Assembly (NCBI RefSeq): GCF_921293095.1
Contig: NC_060259.1
Coordinates: 3,720,001-3,784,000, forward strand
Direction of reading: 5' to 3'
Length of the DNA: 64,000 nucleotides
From: Ischnura elegans
Lineage: Eukaryota; Arthropoda; Insecta; Odonata; Coenagrionidae
Shown: positions 44,187 to 55,447 of the stretch, in pieces
Layout: the number at the start of each line of letters is the position of its first letter
Position numbering within the stretch: position 1 is the stretch's first letter
Notes under the pieces: model-generated
What the model was told of the DNA's origin: nothing
Databases searched by the model: none
Seen by the model: only the letters and a program-made list of their open reading frames with translations
Made by a program: the position numbers and the translations under genes

Positions 44187-44980
44187 CTCTCTTTGCATGA
44201 TTTCACGGATACATTGGAGCTCTCTATTAAGTTAACCAAATTATCTTGGTGGAACCTCAGAGTATATAGAGACGAAGTCCCTAATTTTCAGGAAATAAAT
44301 AAAATTAAACAGAATTACAAAAAAACTGTATGATGAGTGCAATGACCAAAATGTATGGGGGTGTTGAAACCCTTGAACCTCCTCCCAAAAATGTTTGCTA
44401 AAGCCCTATTGTCATAACCATTCACGGTTTGCAGCAAAAGCAGAAATTAAAGAAAAATGCTGTGATGGTTTTCTAAAGTAAATTTAAAGCCGTTTCAGAT
44501 GTTAAACAATTTACGTCATACATCTTAATGAATAAATACACACACAATGATGTCATCCACTAAATTAATTCGGGGTATGGAAGAGCAAGAGAAATTATGC
44601 AGAAAAAAATCCTCCTTATTCTACCATCTGCTTGTGAGTTAAAATTTGAAAACATGAAATTTGCTATCCACTTTTCATTAGTTGGTGACATCATTGCTGC
44701 TCAGGCTTATCTCACTCGTTAAAGCACAACCTTTGTGAAGGGAATGATTCATAAACAATAGTGTAAACAACAGCAAACCACAAGAGGCCCATATTCAAGG
44801 ACACAGAGTGTCAGACAAAGGGTGACCTGCCCACCATGAGCTCATGACACCTGTAAATTTTCTGGCTAAGGGTTAGGCCTGTTGATTTTTCACTGTCAAT
44901 AATTTGGGGAAGTAGGAGATCCAACACACAAATAATTACAGGTCTTTCCATTTTTCAAACTCTATCACAAACAACAATAC
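44187..44980. other. No gene recognised
   Basis: AT-rich sequence without a motif, terminal repeat or exon that I can support. Confidence 0.4.
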
Positions 44981-44983
44981 TAA

Positions 44984-45151
44984 AGCACTGCAGAAAAAAG
45001 TAACTTTGTACGCAGTCACGTGCACGGGTGCAAAGTTAAATACACCAAAGGATGAAGTTCGCCATGAAAAAATATTTGACTTAGCCTGGATTCGAACCCA
45101 AAATTCCTGAGTACATGACTGCGTAAAGAGTTACTTGTTTCTGCAGTGCCT
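44984..45151 (-). repeat. tRNA-derived SINE fragment inside a foldback, minus strand
   Basis: On the minus strand there is a B-box-like GGGTTCGAATCC, then GGCTAAGTCAAATATTTTTT, CATGGCGAACTTCATCC and TTTGGTG. This matches the SINE at 45307 over its tRNA-to-body junction. Flanking CTGCAGAAAAAAGTAACTTT (about 44990) and its inverse ending TTTCTGCAG (about 45147) form a foldback around it. Confidence 0.6.
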
Positions 45152-45306
45152 TGAAATTCGTTGCCGCCGACCAATGACAAAATAAGGGGCTTTTCACTCT
45201 GACAATGGCTTAGAAAGTACAATCCTCACCACATGTGCTACAGTGTGGACTTGGGAATCAACATCTTGTTCGGTAAAACCCATCCCGAAGTTCGCTCTGA
45301 GAAGAT

Positions 45307-45378
45307 GGCTTGGTGGTGTAACTGGCTAACACACCTGACCAACAATCGGGAGATCCGGGTTCGAATCCCAGCTAAGTC
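45307..45378 (+). repeat. tRNA-Val(AAC)-like head of a SINE
   Basis: The sequence folds as a tRNA. The acceptor stem is GGCTTGG with CTAAGTC; the anticodon stem is CCTGA/TCGGG with loop CCAACAA (anticodon AAC); the T arm contains the B box GGTTCGAATCC. U33 is replaced by C and the T stem has a mismatch. The sequence continues into AAATATTTTTTCATGGCG, shared with the copy at 45040-45100. It is therefore a pol III SINE head rather than a working tRNA gene; the body runs to about 45415. Confidence 0.65.
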
Positions 45379-45459
45379 AAATATTTTTTCATGGCGATCT
45401 TCATCCTTTGGTGCAGGCCCGCCGGCCCTGCCCTTAGACCACCCTTAGACCACGTTGGT

Positions 45460-45506
45460 CTAAGGGCGCACCCTTAGACCAACGTGGTCTAAGGGTGCGC
45501 CCTTAG
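45460..45506. repeat. Perfect 22-bp-arm palindrome with 3-nt centre
   Basis: CTAAGGGCGCACCCTTAGAC and its inverse surround a short centre. Two further CCCTTAGACC words precede it at 45431 and 45442. Possibly a terminal hairpin of a small element; no partner is identified. Confidence 0.8.
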
Positions 45507-45805
45507 AAAAATGCGTTCCTGCGCCCGCAAGGCGCATGTACGTCTTTTCTAAAAGGTGCTCCAGTCAATTAAAAACCCAACACTTGTATACAAAAACAAC
45601 TTATACTGATAATACAATAACTAAGACGACAGCGACATGCTATGATTGCAATGACACGCTGCGCCATTGCTAAGGTTTGCGCGTTACGAGACAACGTTGA
45701 CAGCTGTGGCGGCGCTGAATGCAGACCTATAATGCAGACGACATGGCGCCAAACGAGAGGCGATTGTTCTTCGAGTTTTTCCAGCGGCTATTAGGGATTG
45801 CTCAG

Positions 45806-47985
45806 TAGGTGTTGCCTATTTTTTTATATTTTCTCTGATTTTTAATTTCTACCTCTTAAAATATGCTATGGGGTGCAGAATGGATATCCTAAAAATTTCA
45901 GCTCAATTGTTTAGCATTTAGAGGTCGCTCAAAGAGCATAAATGCAATAACATTAAATTTTCCCGATTTTTTAAAGTAACATCATTTTCAGGGGTAACGC
46001 ACGATTTAGCAGATCTTTAGAAACAAAATTCGCTCCATTTTAACGTCCGCTCAACAGTTTTCCAGGAATACAATACTTTTCCGCGAGCTACAGCAGCGCG
46101 TTACACCCCTGACGGCGAGCTGGTCGCTCGCAGGCCGCATCACGGTCAACTGATAAGTCCTGCGCCCCTCACTGCCTCACGCCCCTTCCGCCTTTACGAG
46201 CGAAAGTCGGATTAAGAATGTAGGAGTCGAATACTATGTTGGTGTTTTTCATACCGAGTGTATGCTGTAGTTTACCCTTTAAAATAACTACATCACTGTT
46301 CTTCGAGCCTAATTAATGATAAAAAAAGAAATTTTCATGTTAAGAATCCAAAAAATATGATAGACTGAGAACCTAAGATATGAAAGCAGTTAATTTGCTC
46401 TATTTACGCTTATCAAATCAATTGCATGCTTTAATATATTCGCTAATCTCCACTCTTCAACGCAGGCGTGAACAATCTCAGTAGTGGCCCGGCCACCCAC
46501 TGGCAGTTCCGGTGAGTTATGGAATCTTTAATGTTGTTTTTATTTCATCAATCGGCCATGAGATTAATAGAACCATTTAATGTCTTAATATGCAAAATAA
46601 TATTTACTTACTTTATTCAACGAATGAGTAAATATTTCCTTTAGTAGACAGTAACCCCTGTTACCACAACATAGCAACAATAAGAACCGTTGCCGCTCCT
46701 CTCGCGCCAATGCCCAAGGCATCAAAGATCAGTGCAATTTGGGGTGTAATTAGGATTTTCCTACCCATCTATCTTCTCTTCTATCTACTCGTCATATCTT
46801 CTCCCTCTCCACTCGACGCGCCGACTTCTCTGACTCCTCACTCTCTATTAATTGCTAGATAAGCATCTCATTATTTAGCAAGCCAAGGCGCGTTATAGCT
46901 GTCCTGGTAAACCAAGTCCACCCCAATCAGCCAGTTTACAATGCATTTCATAATGTGCATTTGTCTATGTCGTGGGAGATTAGTTTTTTCGTGCTATCAG
47001 AAACTGGAAACTAATAATTATAAGGAAGTTTTTCTGAAAGAAAAATATTTTGAAAACCTCTTAGTGCTAACTTAGTATCTTATTGAATCCAATTATTGAA
47101 TTATTACAGCTCACTGCACAGTGCCTCTATTTTACATATTCCACGTATTTCTTGAATAATTTGAATTCTCGACATAATACTCCTGAATGGAACCACGAAC
47201 CTCATCGTTAGTCTCGTATTTTGCACACACTCCCTGTTTCAGGGTTAAGTGGTGGTGATAGAACACCTGCAGCTATTTTTCGCGAAACAAGCGGCAATAG
47301 CTGCTTGGACACCGATTAGGAACATTTCAATATATTTGCGCGCGATAAACGACACTGTTCTTATCAACAGCGTCTCGACTCCGAAAATTAACTCTACGCC
47401 ATTCAAAATCCAAGTGCGATTAGGCTAAAGGGGGCGTGAAACACGCAAACTCGGGTAAGAAAACATACACATAGTTGTCTCTAGACATCATTCTCCATGG
47501 TTCCATCTATTCTGCCTAATCTCAACGAAAGTCTCATGAATTTATTACAATGTAAAACAATACAGGCAACTCCTCCCTTCTTCCACCGACTCTCGTTAGG
47601 GAAGGCGCGAGGGGGGAGTAAGGCAGTGAGGACTTATCATTTGACCGTGATGCGGCCTGCGAGCGACCAGCTCGCCGTCAGGGGTGTAACGCGCTGCTGT
47701 AGCTCGCGGAAAAGTATTGTATTCCTGGAAAACTGTTGAGCGGACGTTAAAATGGAGCCAATTTTGTTTCTAAAGATCTGCAAAATCGTGCGTTACCCCT
47801 GAAAATGATGTTACTTCAAAAAATCGGGAAAATTTAATGTTATTGCATTTATGCTCTTTGAGCGACCTCTAAATGCTAAACAATTGAGCTGAAATTTTTA
47901 GGATATCCATTCTGCACCCCAGAGCATATTTTAAGAGGTAGAAATAAAAAATCCGAGAAAAAAATGAAAAATAGGCAACACCCTA
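45806..47985. mobile_element. Foldback element with ~400-bp inverted arms
   Basis: Left arm 45806 to about 46200 and right arm about 47585-47985 are reverse complements with scattered changes. Both begin TAGG(G)TGTTGCCTATTTTT. Landmarks in both are GGATATCC, GAGGTCGCTCAAAGAGCATA, TCAGGGGTAACGCACGATTT and GACGGCGAGCTGGTCGCTCG. The 1.4 kb centre has no recognisable gene. I do not see a convincing target duplication. Long inverted arms are typical of foldback or some Mutator-like elements. Confidence 0.8.
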
Positions 47986-47989
47986 GCTA

Positions 47990-48120
47990 GGCCTCCCGGG
48001 CGACAGAGGACCAGTACTACTCCGACCACTGCCACGAACAGTCCTCCATTGTGAATAGTCCACGCCGAGCGCCGAAGGCTGAAGTGCGGACGTGCCGCCG
48101 CAGCCAAGTTGGTGAGTCAA
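47990..48120 (+). other. GC-rich patch ending in a splice-donor-like site
   Basis: This CpG-rich stretch next to the foldback element ends AAGTTG|GTGAGTC near 48113, a good donor consensus. It could be a first exon or promoter region of a gene whose other exons I cannot find, or simply repeat sequence. Confidence 0.2.
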
Positions 48121-48359
48121 ATAAGATATTTTGATGGAGATGTGCGAATAGTATCCGCGAATACTCGAATATCTCAATACTAGAAATTTAATGAAATCCC
48201 ATTCCAGCCGCCGGATGATATTTAAATGACTTCGCCTTTTTCGCATATTATCATTCAATAATTTATGTCTTTTATGATATCCGACCAGTATCGTTGAAAA
48301 TGTTTGTGAACTTGCGTCGTATAATGTGCTACTATATAGCAATTTTCGAGCGATTTGAA

Positions 48360-51300
48360 TAAATATTTATTATTCTATGTATCTCCTTCTTTGAACTATT
48401 GAATAAATTTTCAGTTTTGAAAGATTTAAATTTGGTTTCGAATAAGCCGTGGGACTTCTAACATTCCATTCATTTTCAAAGCACAATTACATGACTTATT
48501 TTAGTTATTTGGGGTTGAAAATTTCATAACAGTTTGGATACTTGTGATAGGTTTACCCGTTTCGCCTATTTGAAAATTTATCACTTCGCCCATTTATCTG
48601 ACTTTATTCTCTTATTACCGTATCATTTCATATAGGTAATCACGTGCTAATGTTTCAAACGTCAATATGTGAATATTCAAATGATATCATCTTAGAAAAT
48701 CTGCTTTCTGCGACATGATTTGAAGCAATCCAAACATAAGCCCACTGCATTTTTTCACACCAGTACAAGCTGTCTCTTCATTTCCCATATTAGGCACAAA
48801 CTGCACACCTCCTTTGGGACTTTGATTTCTTCCCAGATGCAGGAATTTTCCTTAAGAAATGCATTTCTGTGAGTCTTGGTACTAAATTGTGTAAGAATGA
48901 CGGCCCTATCCAAACAGTCCTTATGAAGTAGGATATTTCAAAAATATTACCTCGACCAATTGCACGCGAAATGATAAGTGCCAATTTTTTATACGTGTTT
49001 TTCCTGTGAACAACGTATGAATTTAGGACTGCGGCATTCCATAGTTTCCTAAATAACTTCATACACCACTTTTAATGGCCTTTTATTTCCATTAGGTACG
49101 AATGCAATAACAGGTCCTTGAAATTCACCCCACCAATGAATTTATTTTAAGCTAACGCACAAACAGACTTCCGAGTCTCTTTTTTGCCTTTCAATACTAT
49201 TCCCATTTCGAAGGATCCCTAATTATAAATAACAATACCACCCACAGGAAGTACACCCGATGAGAATTTCAACACACTGCCTGAAAGAAAACCACGCAGC
49301 ATGAATGACTCTAGTGGACTGAAGCACGTGTGGTTTCGAAGCTCCATCAAGAGACGAGAAAATATCTCGAAGGGGTCTTGGAATATGCTGACTGTTTAGA
49401 ATGAATCTTATCTTTGTTGATTACTGTCCAGAAAAAAAAAATAAATTCAGAGCGAAGAACATGGCCCCTTCGCTTAGGACGTTTAGCACTAACGATGCGG
49501 ACCAAACACACTTGGGGCTCGAGGTGATGACACACAAGGAGAAGACGGAGAGAAGGCAGTGAGCTTAGAAGATACCGTATCTCAATCTAAAGTAGCTGAC
49601 CCTTCTTGACGCCTCGCAAGCAGAATAGGTGGCAGTTTTCAAGATAGAGTTTCAACAGATACAGTTGAAGGAAGGCGTTGAGTGTTTGGATCGAATTCGT
49701 CAACGCGCTAGTTTAAAACGAAATTTCATCCAAACATTTAAAAAAATCCTGAAGGCATAAAGTCGCTATGTATATATTATTGAAGAGGAAAAACATTTCT
49801 TCAAAAGATAGAGTAATTATTTTTAATTAAAAATAAAACATCTGGCGGAGAATAAATATTATATACAGTAGGTCAGGAAGCGTACTGGGTCCCATGACGG
49901 CGGCATACGAAATTTAAAGGGCGCCTACTGGGTACGCATGGCGGCGTTGAGGGGTTAAGAATTTTACGCGAGGAAATAAATGTCAAAATACTACGGAGAC
50001 TTAGCATTCTGGCGAGACTCGATATGAGCAGCAGAGCTTCTCGGAAGTTGATGCGGATGCGGATTCCGAAAACATATTTCAAGTTAAAATTTATGAGTTG
50101 TTCTATAAATTCTATTGTTACAGTCACATAAAAAGGGATATTTTCTCAGGATATTGGGTTTCTCCCTGATTGCAATTCGAATTCATCTTTTCATCTCCTT
50201 AGAACTTCCAAAGATGGACTGAAAATAATTTAAGAAAATCCGGTGGAAAAACGCGTGTATTTTGCAAAACGCCTCAGATTGTCCGCTAGCACTTGACAGC
50301 AGGTGAGGGAGTAAAGCGACCTACCTGTTGAAAATAAGGAGTTGGATGAAGCCGAGTATCAAATGGGCGTACCGCTGAAATGGCGTTTGGTAGACAGTGG
50401 CGGTTTGCCCATAAGGACTCTCGGACGCCGCCCCTCCCAAATATTTGAAAAAGTAAAAGAAGAAAATATCTATTAATTTATAATTATACATCTGATTAAT
50501 CAAAGTGTTTTTTCAGTCCCATACATCGAAAGTGTTGGAAAAACACGAAGAGAAATAGCGCGAGTAGTTCGTATATGTAGCCGTGGGGCGCTGGCCAGAA
50601 CGTCCCAATCCATCCCCATGCAGTTATATGGAGATTGGTAGTGGTGGGGGCTGCTGGTGCTATGACGCGTCTAGCATTGTGTCTTAAGGAAGTCTTGGGA
50701 CGTCGTCCGAGATTGCGCAGAGCGACGAGTGAGTTGACATCGCTGCGCAGGCCGGCGGGCGTATAATCTGGCGTCTACTTGGTGCTGCCACAGAAAAGGG
50801 GCCTACGGAATCAGAATGGTCACTGTACTGGGTGTAGTTATACGATTTTAATTTTGAATTACTGGTAGGTATTGCTACAGTAAATAAATTATCCTATTAT
50901 GCTTGCGTTTTTTGGTGTTTGAATTCCGGAACACATAAAATCCAACCAGTTTAAGGCCGTATTGACGAAGGAAAACTATTCTCGAGTATTTGCCACAGTT
51001 CTGTTATGATTACGAATTTCAAGAACCTTGGGGAAACTAATATTATAACATTTAGCCCTTAACAATGTATTAATAACTTCCCGATGATTAGAAATGCGGT
51101 ACCTATTTTTCAGATAAATTTATCAAAATACCTGTAGTATTAGGAACAATCAGTAAACATTCCCCACTGATTTATATTTTAAGAAATAGGTGCGTGCGTG
51201 ATAGGGTGAAGGATTAAACATGATTTAAACCGTAAAACTTGACTTTAAATAGAGTCATTCAATGAATGTCAAGAAGTGCCGCTTACAATGCACCTTTTGT

Positions 51301-51690
51301 GTGTAGGTTCATCATTTTTCTAGCCGTCCTTGTTGTATTAGTTCATGTTCACCTAATTCCTCAGCGGCAGAGCGGTAGCTGTCTGACGGAAAATGTCCAC
51401 TTGGGTCTGATTTAAGTGGCTTCGAAGAATTCATATCAGTGCGGAGATACTTACAGCTCCTATCTGTGGCTCAGAGTCGTCTTCTTTTACGATCTAGAAT
51501 TTATATTCTATTATATCATGGCAATGATTTCGAAGACATGGTTATTCCAAATGCAACCCGTTGGCGTCTTGTGTGTTTACCACATATGAATCTTAGACTC
51601 AAGGAGATGGTCCGTGACTTCCTTTGTTTGCTGACCTTAAATTCGTCCCTCAGCTGAATCAGCATTAGTGGACCAGACTTCTATCTCCCT
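48360..51690. other. No gene recognised; two GC-rich patches
   Basis: Mostly AT-rich. At 49880-49960 a GC-rich repeat ends GAGGGGTTAAG (minus strand TTAACCCCTCAACGCC), which looks like a piggyBac-type miniature end. At 50560-50800 there is a GC-rich stretch of unknown nature. Open frames in this region have no recognisable domain. Confidence 0.35.
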
Positions 51691-51704
51691 TGAGTCGTCC
51701 TTAT

Positions 51705-52448
51705 TAGTGATGAGCGGAACTGTGATTTTGCGATCACTTCGTTACCTGTGACTGCTACTCATCAGTAACGGTGCTTCTTAACTGTGATTGCGATCACCGA
51801 GGTGAATCACTCTTAGAAGCCAGCGGTGATTTGTGGCGCTGCTATTCCTGCTACTTTGTCCAATTCCAAGGAGTGAGCTCTCCTCAATAGAAACGAATAA
51901 ACTTATAGAAAATTGCAGAAGAATAGGCGAAATATTTTTTTTAAGGGAATAGTTCTGATTCCGAGTTTATTTTCAATAATTAAGTCAATTTGATGGGGTA
52001 AAAGAAAAAATAAGGGGCAATCATTTTTTAAACATATTTTTAATCAAACCATCATAAATCAAAACTTTAGCTGTATATTTCCTACAGATATTTAGTACAG
52101 AATGTCTTATTTATGATAAAATATGAATAAGACATCCTTATATTACTATTGGTAGCATCATGGTAGCTGCCGAGGCTAACTTCACCGTATTCACAGTCGC
52201 AGTGATTTCGAGTATTTGGTGATTTAGTCACCGGCAGTGATCGGCTACTTCTCTTCAATCACAGGTAGCGATATATCGCATATCACTTGGTAGCAGCCAG
52301 AGCCACCAGAGCTATCTTCACCGAATCCAGTGATCGAATCACCGGAATCACCGATCACAGTGATTTCGAATATTGAATCACCGACAGTGACTGCTACTTT
52401 TCAGTAACGGTGATTCAGTCACAGTTAGCGATATATCGCTCATCACTA
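51705..52448. mobile_element. Non-autonomous hAT element, 744 bp, perfect 8-bp duplication
   Basis: The ends are TAGTGATGAGCG and CGCTCATCACTA. GTCCTTAT is duplicated exactly on both sides (51697-51704 and 52449-52456), the hAT hallmark. The subterminal regions are full of GTGATT, AATCAC, TCAGTAACGG and GCGATATATCGC words in both orientations. There is no protein. Confidence 0.93.
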
Positions 52449-52789
52449 GTCCTTATAGTAACGGCAAGACTCTCGGAAAGAACGGAATGAAATGAGTTCA
52501 GACATAATTTTCGAGGAGTTGACTGTGCGTAATTGCCGATTAAGAAGTTTCTTAGTGCTGTGTGTACATTCAAGAAGACAATTTAAAATTAATCAACAGT
52601 GCTCGTTTTTTTAAGGGAAATATAGGGAAAAGTTGTCCCAACTCTGTGTCCAGGCACCTTGTTCTTTTTGGTCGTATTTTTCGTCGGCCTGTTTTGTGTC
52701 GTCCCTTGTTTATTTACAGACTAGTGCCCTTGCCATGTGTTCAATCGGAAAGAAATTGTTGTGATGGCCGCGAACGCGAACACCGCCAT

Positions 52790-54071
52790 CATCGCTAATG
52801 TAACGCCAATATTTACAAGTGGAGACAAGGAACAGCCATCTAATTACAGGCCGATATCTTTAACGTCCATCTCTTGCAAAGTCCTTGAACACATCGTAGT
52901 CAGCTCGGTAATGAAACATCTAGACGCGCAAAACTTATTAATGGGAATACAACATGGATTCAGGAAAAGCAGATCGTGCGAAACTCAGTTAGCGCTTTTC
53001 GCCCACAATATTTTAGTCTCCGGGGAAGACAACATTCCAGTAGACGCGATTTTTCTTGATTTCAAAAAGGCATTTGATAAAGTACCCCACGGAAAGTTAA
53101 TAATAAAACTGAAATCTTATGGTCTAGACGAAGATGTCATTTCCTGGATTAGAGAATTTTTGAGCGACCGCGTCCAAAGAGTAGTATTAGACGGTGCAGT
53201 CTCCAATGAGGTTAGAGTCACTTCTGGCGTTCCTCAGGGTAGTGTCATTGGCCCACTCCTATTCCTTCTTTATATAAACGACATTGGCGAAATAGTGCAG
53301 AGTAAGTTACGATTATTTGCAGACGACGCTGTAGTTTACAGAGAAATCCGTTCCAGCAAAGATATAGATGAACTAACGAATGACCTTGCTGCTATCCAAT
53401 CTTGGTGCGATGCTTGACAGTTAGAATTAAATTTCGAAAAATGCGTCGTAATGAATTTCTGGAAGAAGAATAACTCCCTACAACGTAACTATATCATTCA
53501 AGGCACCCAATTAAAGGCAGTTGAATCCGTGAAATATCTAGGGGTTAGACTCAATAATGATCTATCGTGGAATAAACATATTCGAGAAATAACCGGTCAA
53601 GCTAATCGTAAAATGGGTTTTGTTAAAAGAATATTAGGAAAATGCGACGACAAAGTGCGAGAAATTAGCTACTTTTCCCTCGTTAGACCACATTTGGAAT
53701 ACGCTGCCAGTGTTTGGGACCCTCATGAAAAAGGCTTAATAACAGAGTTAAAACGCGTGCAAAGAAGAGCTGCCAGGTATGTGAAAGGTCAAAACGATAA
53801 TCTTGTTAGTGTGACTGACCTCTTAGATAAACTCGGATGGGAATCTCTGTCGGACCGTAGATTGAAAAATAGACCAAACCTTTTAGATAAATTCAAGAGC
53901 AGTGTCTTTTCTGACGAAGTTAACCATATCTTACGGACGCCAACATACTACGGAAGATCAGATCATATAAATAAAATAAGAGAGATAGATTGTAGATCAG
54001 ACAGATTCCGAATGTCATTTTTTCCACGATCAATAAGAGATTATAACGGCAGCAATAGAACTCGTAAATAG
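52790..54071 (+). pseudogene. Non-LTR reverse transcriptase, one in-frame stop
   Basis: The frame enters at IANVTPIFTSGDKEQPSNYR and contains the RT motifs: FLDFKKAFDKVPH (first catalytic Asp), SGVPQGSVIGPLLFLLYIND, and LFADDAVVY (catalytic DD). A TGA at 53415-53417 replaces the usual Trp in WCDx-W-LELN. The same frame continues (VKYLGVRLNNDLSWNKHI, LEYAASVWDPHEKG, LKRVQRRAARYV) to TAG at 54069-54071. This resembles CR1/Jockey-group elements. It copied RNA into DNA in its intact ancestor; here it is 5'-truncated and inactive. Confidence 0.9.
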
Positions 54072-54302
54072 ATTGCATGACTTGTAGTGTAGCCTAATAA
54101 CCTATGTAAAACTTAATGCATGTTTCTTAATTCAATTATTATTTCTAACAGCATATAGTAGTATAGTTTGTTATTATACGGGACGTTTTTTGGACGGTGT
54201 GGTGTGCATGATGGAGTAAAATTGCATGCTGCATGCTGGTGAATGATCACCCCCTGACAAACACCGTAGAGGTGGCTCGCAGGGTATTATGTAGATGTAG
54301 AT
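52790..54302 (+). mobile_element. 5'-truncated non-LTR retrotransposon
   Basis: This unit contains the reverse transcriptase pseudogene and a 3' UTR. The 3' UTR ends GGTGAATGATCACC, AAACACCGTAGAGGTGGCTC and a TGTAGATGTAGATC tail, i.e. a short microsatellite tail. The 5' half (endonuclease) is missing, the usual outcome of target-primed insertion. Confidence 0.85.
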
Positions 54303-54652
54303 CAAATTTTACATCTGCAATAGCAAAGCGCGCGCAATCTAGTAGTGTTTGTTGCCCAGTGGAAGTCAGTGACACTCCCCTTACTCCTCAGGTGTTACAA
54401 GTGTCATTGCTACCTAAATCATTGCAAATGTTGTATAGATTTGACAAATAACGCATTATGATTGCAAAACGAACAACAGAAGTGTGTTGCGGGCATATCC
54501 GCACGAAGAATGTAGGCGCTAAAACCTAAAGTTACGTATTTTCGTAAGTATTTTCAAAACATCGCAGCAAATATATTTTTATTCTTCAAGATCATTGATC
54601 AGTATAATCGAGAGCCCGGACTAATCCAATCCGTATGACCGAGAGTCTACTG
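54303..54652 (+). mobile_element. Tigger/pogo-type 3' end fragment
   Basis: The right boundary, read inward on the minus strand, is CAGTAGACTCTCGGTCATAC followed by GGATTGGATTAGTCCGG. This resembles termini of Tigger-type elements. The left part is missing, replaced by or adjoining the LINE tail. A short frame before it (to 54451) shows no certain domain. No TA duplication can be tested. Confidence 0.45.
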
Positions 54653-54779
54653 CATTTGGTATTTATTAATCAAGCTCTATTACGAAAACTAGGTATTTTT
54701 GTTGAAAAAAAACGGAACATATGGCATCACAAAATTTAGTTCCTAGATTGCCGTAAAAACTTAATAAAATACGCGAAAT

Positions 54780-54845
54780 ATTAAAAAATTATGACCCCCC
54801 AGTGGAGTGCGCCCCCCCTAGCATTTGACTCACGAGCCGCCACTG
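54780..54845. repeat. hAT-like terminus, CAGTGGCGGCTCGTG
   Basis: The reverse complement from 54845 begins CAGTGGCGGCTCGTGAGTCA and runs into G-runs. This is a common hAT-miniature end. The opposite end is not identified. Confidence 0.45.
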
Positions 54846-55447
54846 TTGGTAGATAAGAATGTATACATCCGACAGAAATCCATCGTTGCAGTGTAAATGC
54901 CTAGACGGCATGAAATCTTTTTTCGCGAGGTGGTGTGTCCCCTTAGAATATTTGAAAGAGATGTTAGTTGAATGAACTGTATGCCCAATTGTTTCCATAA
55001 AATTAAAATATTCTATTAATCAGCTTAATTCCTGTTCGAATCCTTTAAAGGAAATTAAAATTACTCCCCAAAATCTAGGGTTTCCTGCTGCATAGGCAAC
55101 TGAGTCAAAAATTCTCGCATTCTTCGTTTAGTATTCGAGATATTCGAAATTTGAGGTATTCGAGCAATGATTTAATATTCGATATTCGAGTTTGAGAAAT
55201 CTGCTTTTCGACCCATCTCTATATTTTGATTTACTTGATTTTGGTAATATCCATTAATTTGTTGTAAGATTACTTCTGAGTACACAAGAAACTTCAATAA
55301 TTATGTATTGCCGATATTTGACCTTCACTCCCACATTCGTGTCACCGTCAATAATTTATGGTGGACTGATCCACAAAACTAGACATATTTCTTTAAAGCG
55401 ATTATTGAGGACATTTTCGCATACATACATTTCTTTTTTAAGGCACA
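54846..55447. other. Right end of the 48-55 kb unit, then short AT-rich gap
   Basis: 54846-55220 is the subterminal part of the 7 kb unit with TATTCGA words at 55120-55200. 55231-55447 is AT-rich with no motif. The left terminus of the following hAT element should lie here but is not visible. Confidence 0.4.

Larger units (their letters stand above)
48136..55220. mobile_element. Candidate 7.1 kb element flanked by 10-bp direct repeats
   Basis: ATATTTTGAT occurs immediately before GGAGATGTGCGAATAG (48126-48135) and immediately after CTTTTCGACCCATCTCT (55221-55230). The termini are imperfect inverses: GGAGATGTGCGAA versus AGAGATGGGTCGAA. Both ends carry TATTCGAATATTCGAG-type words. Inside are a hAT miniature (51705-52448), a LINE (52790-54302) and a Tigger end. 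No host transposase of the unit itself is recognised. A hAT-like origin is possible; the duplication should then be 8 bp, so the exact edge may be off by two bases. Confidence 0.5.

Noticed and set aside
45307-45378. Functional tRNA-Val gene
   Set aside because: Position 33 is C, the T stem has a mismatch, and the sequence continues into a repeated SINE body seen again at 45040.
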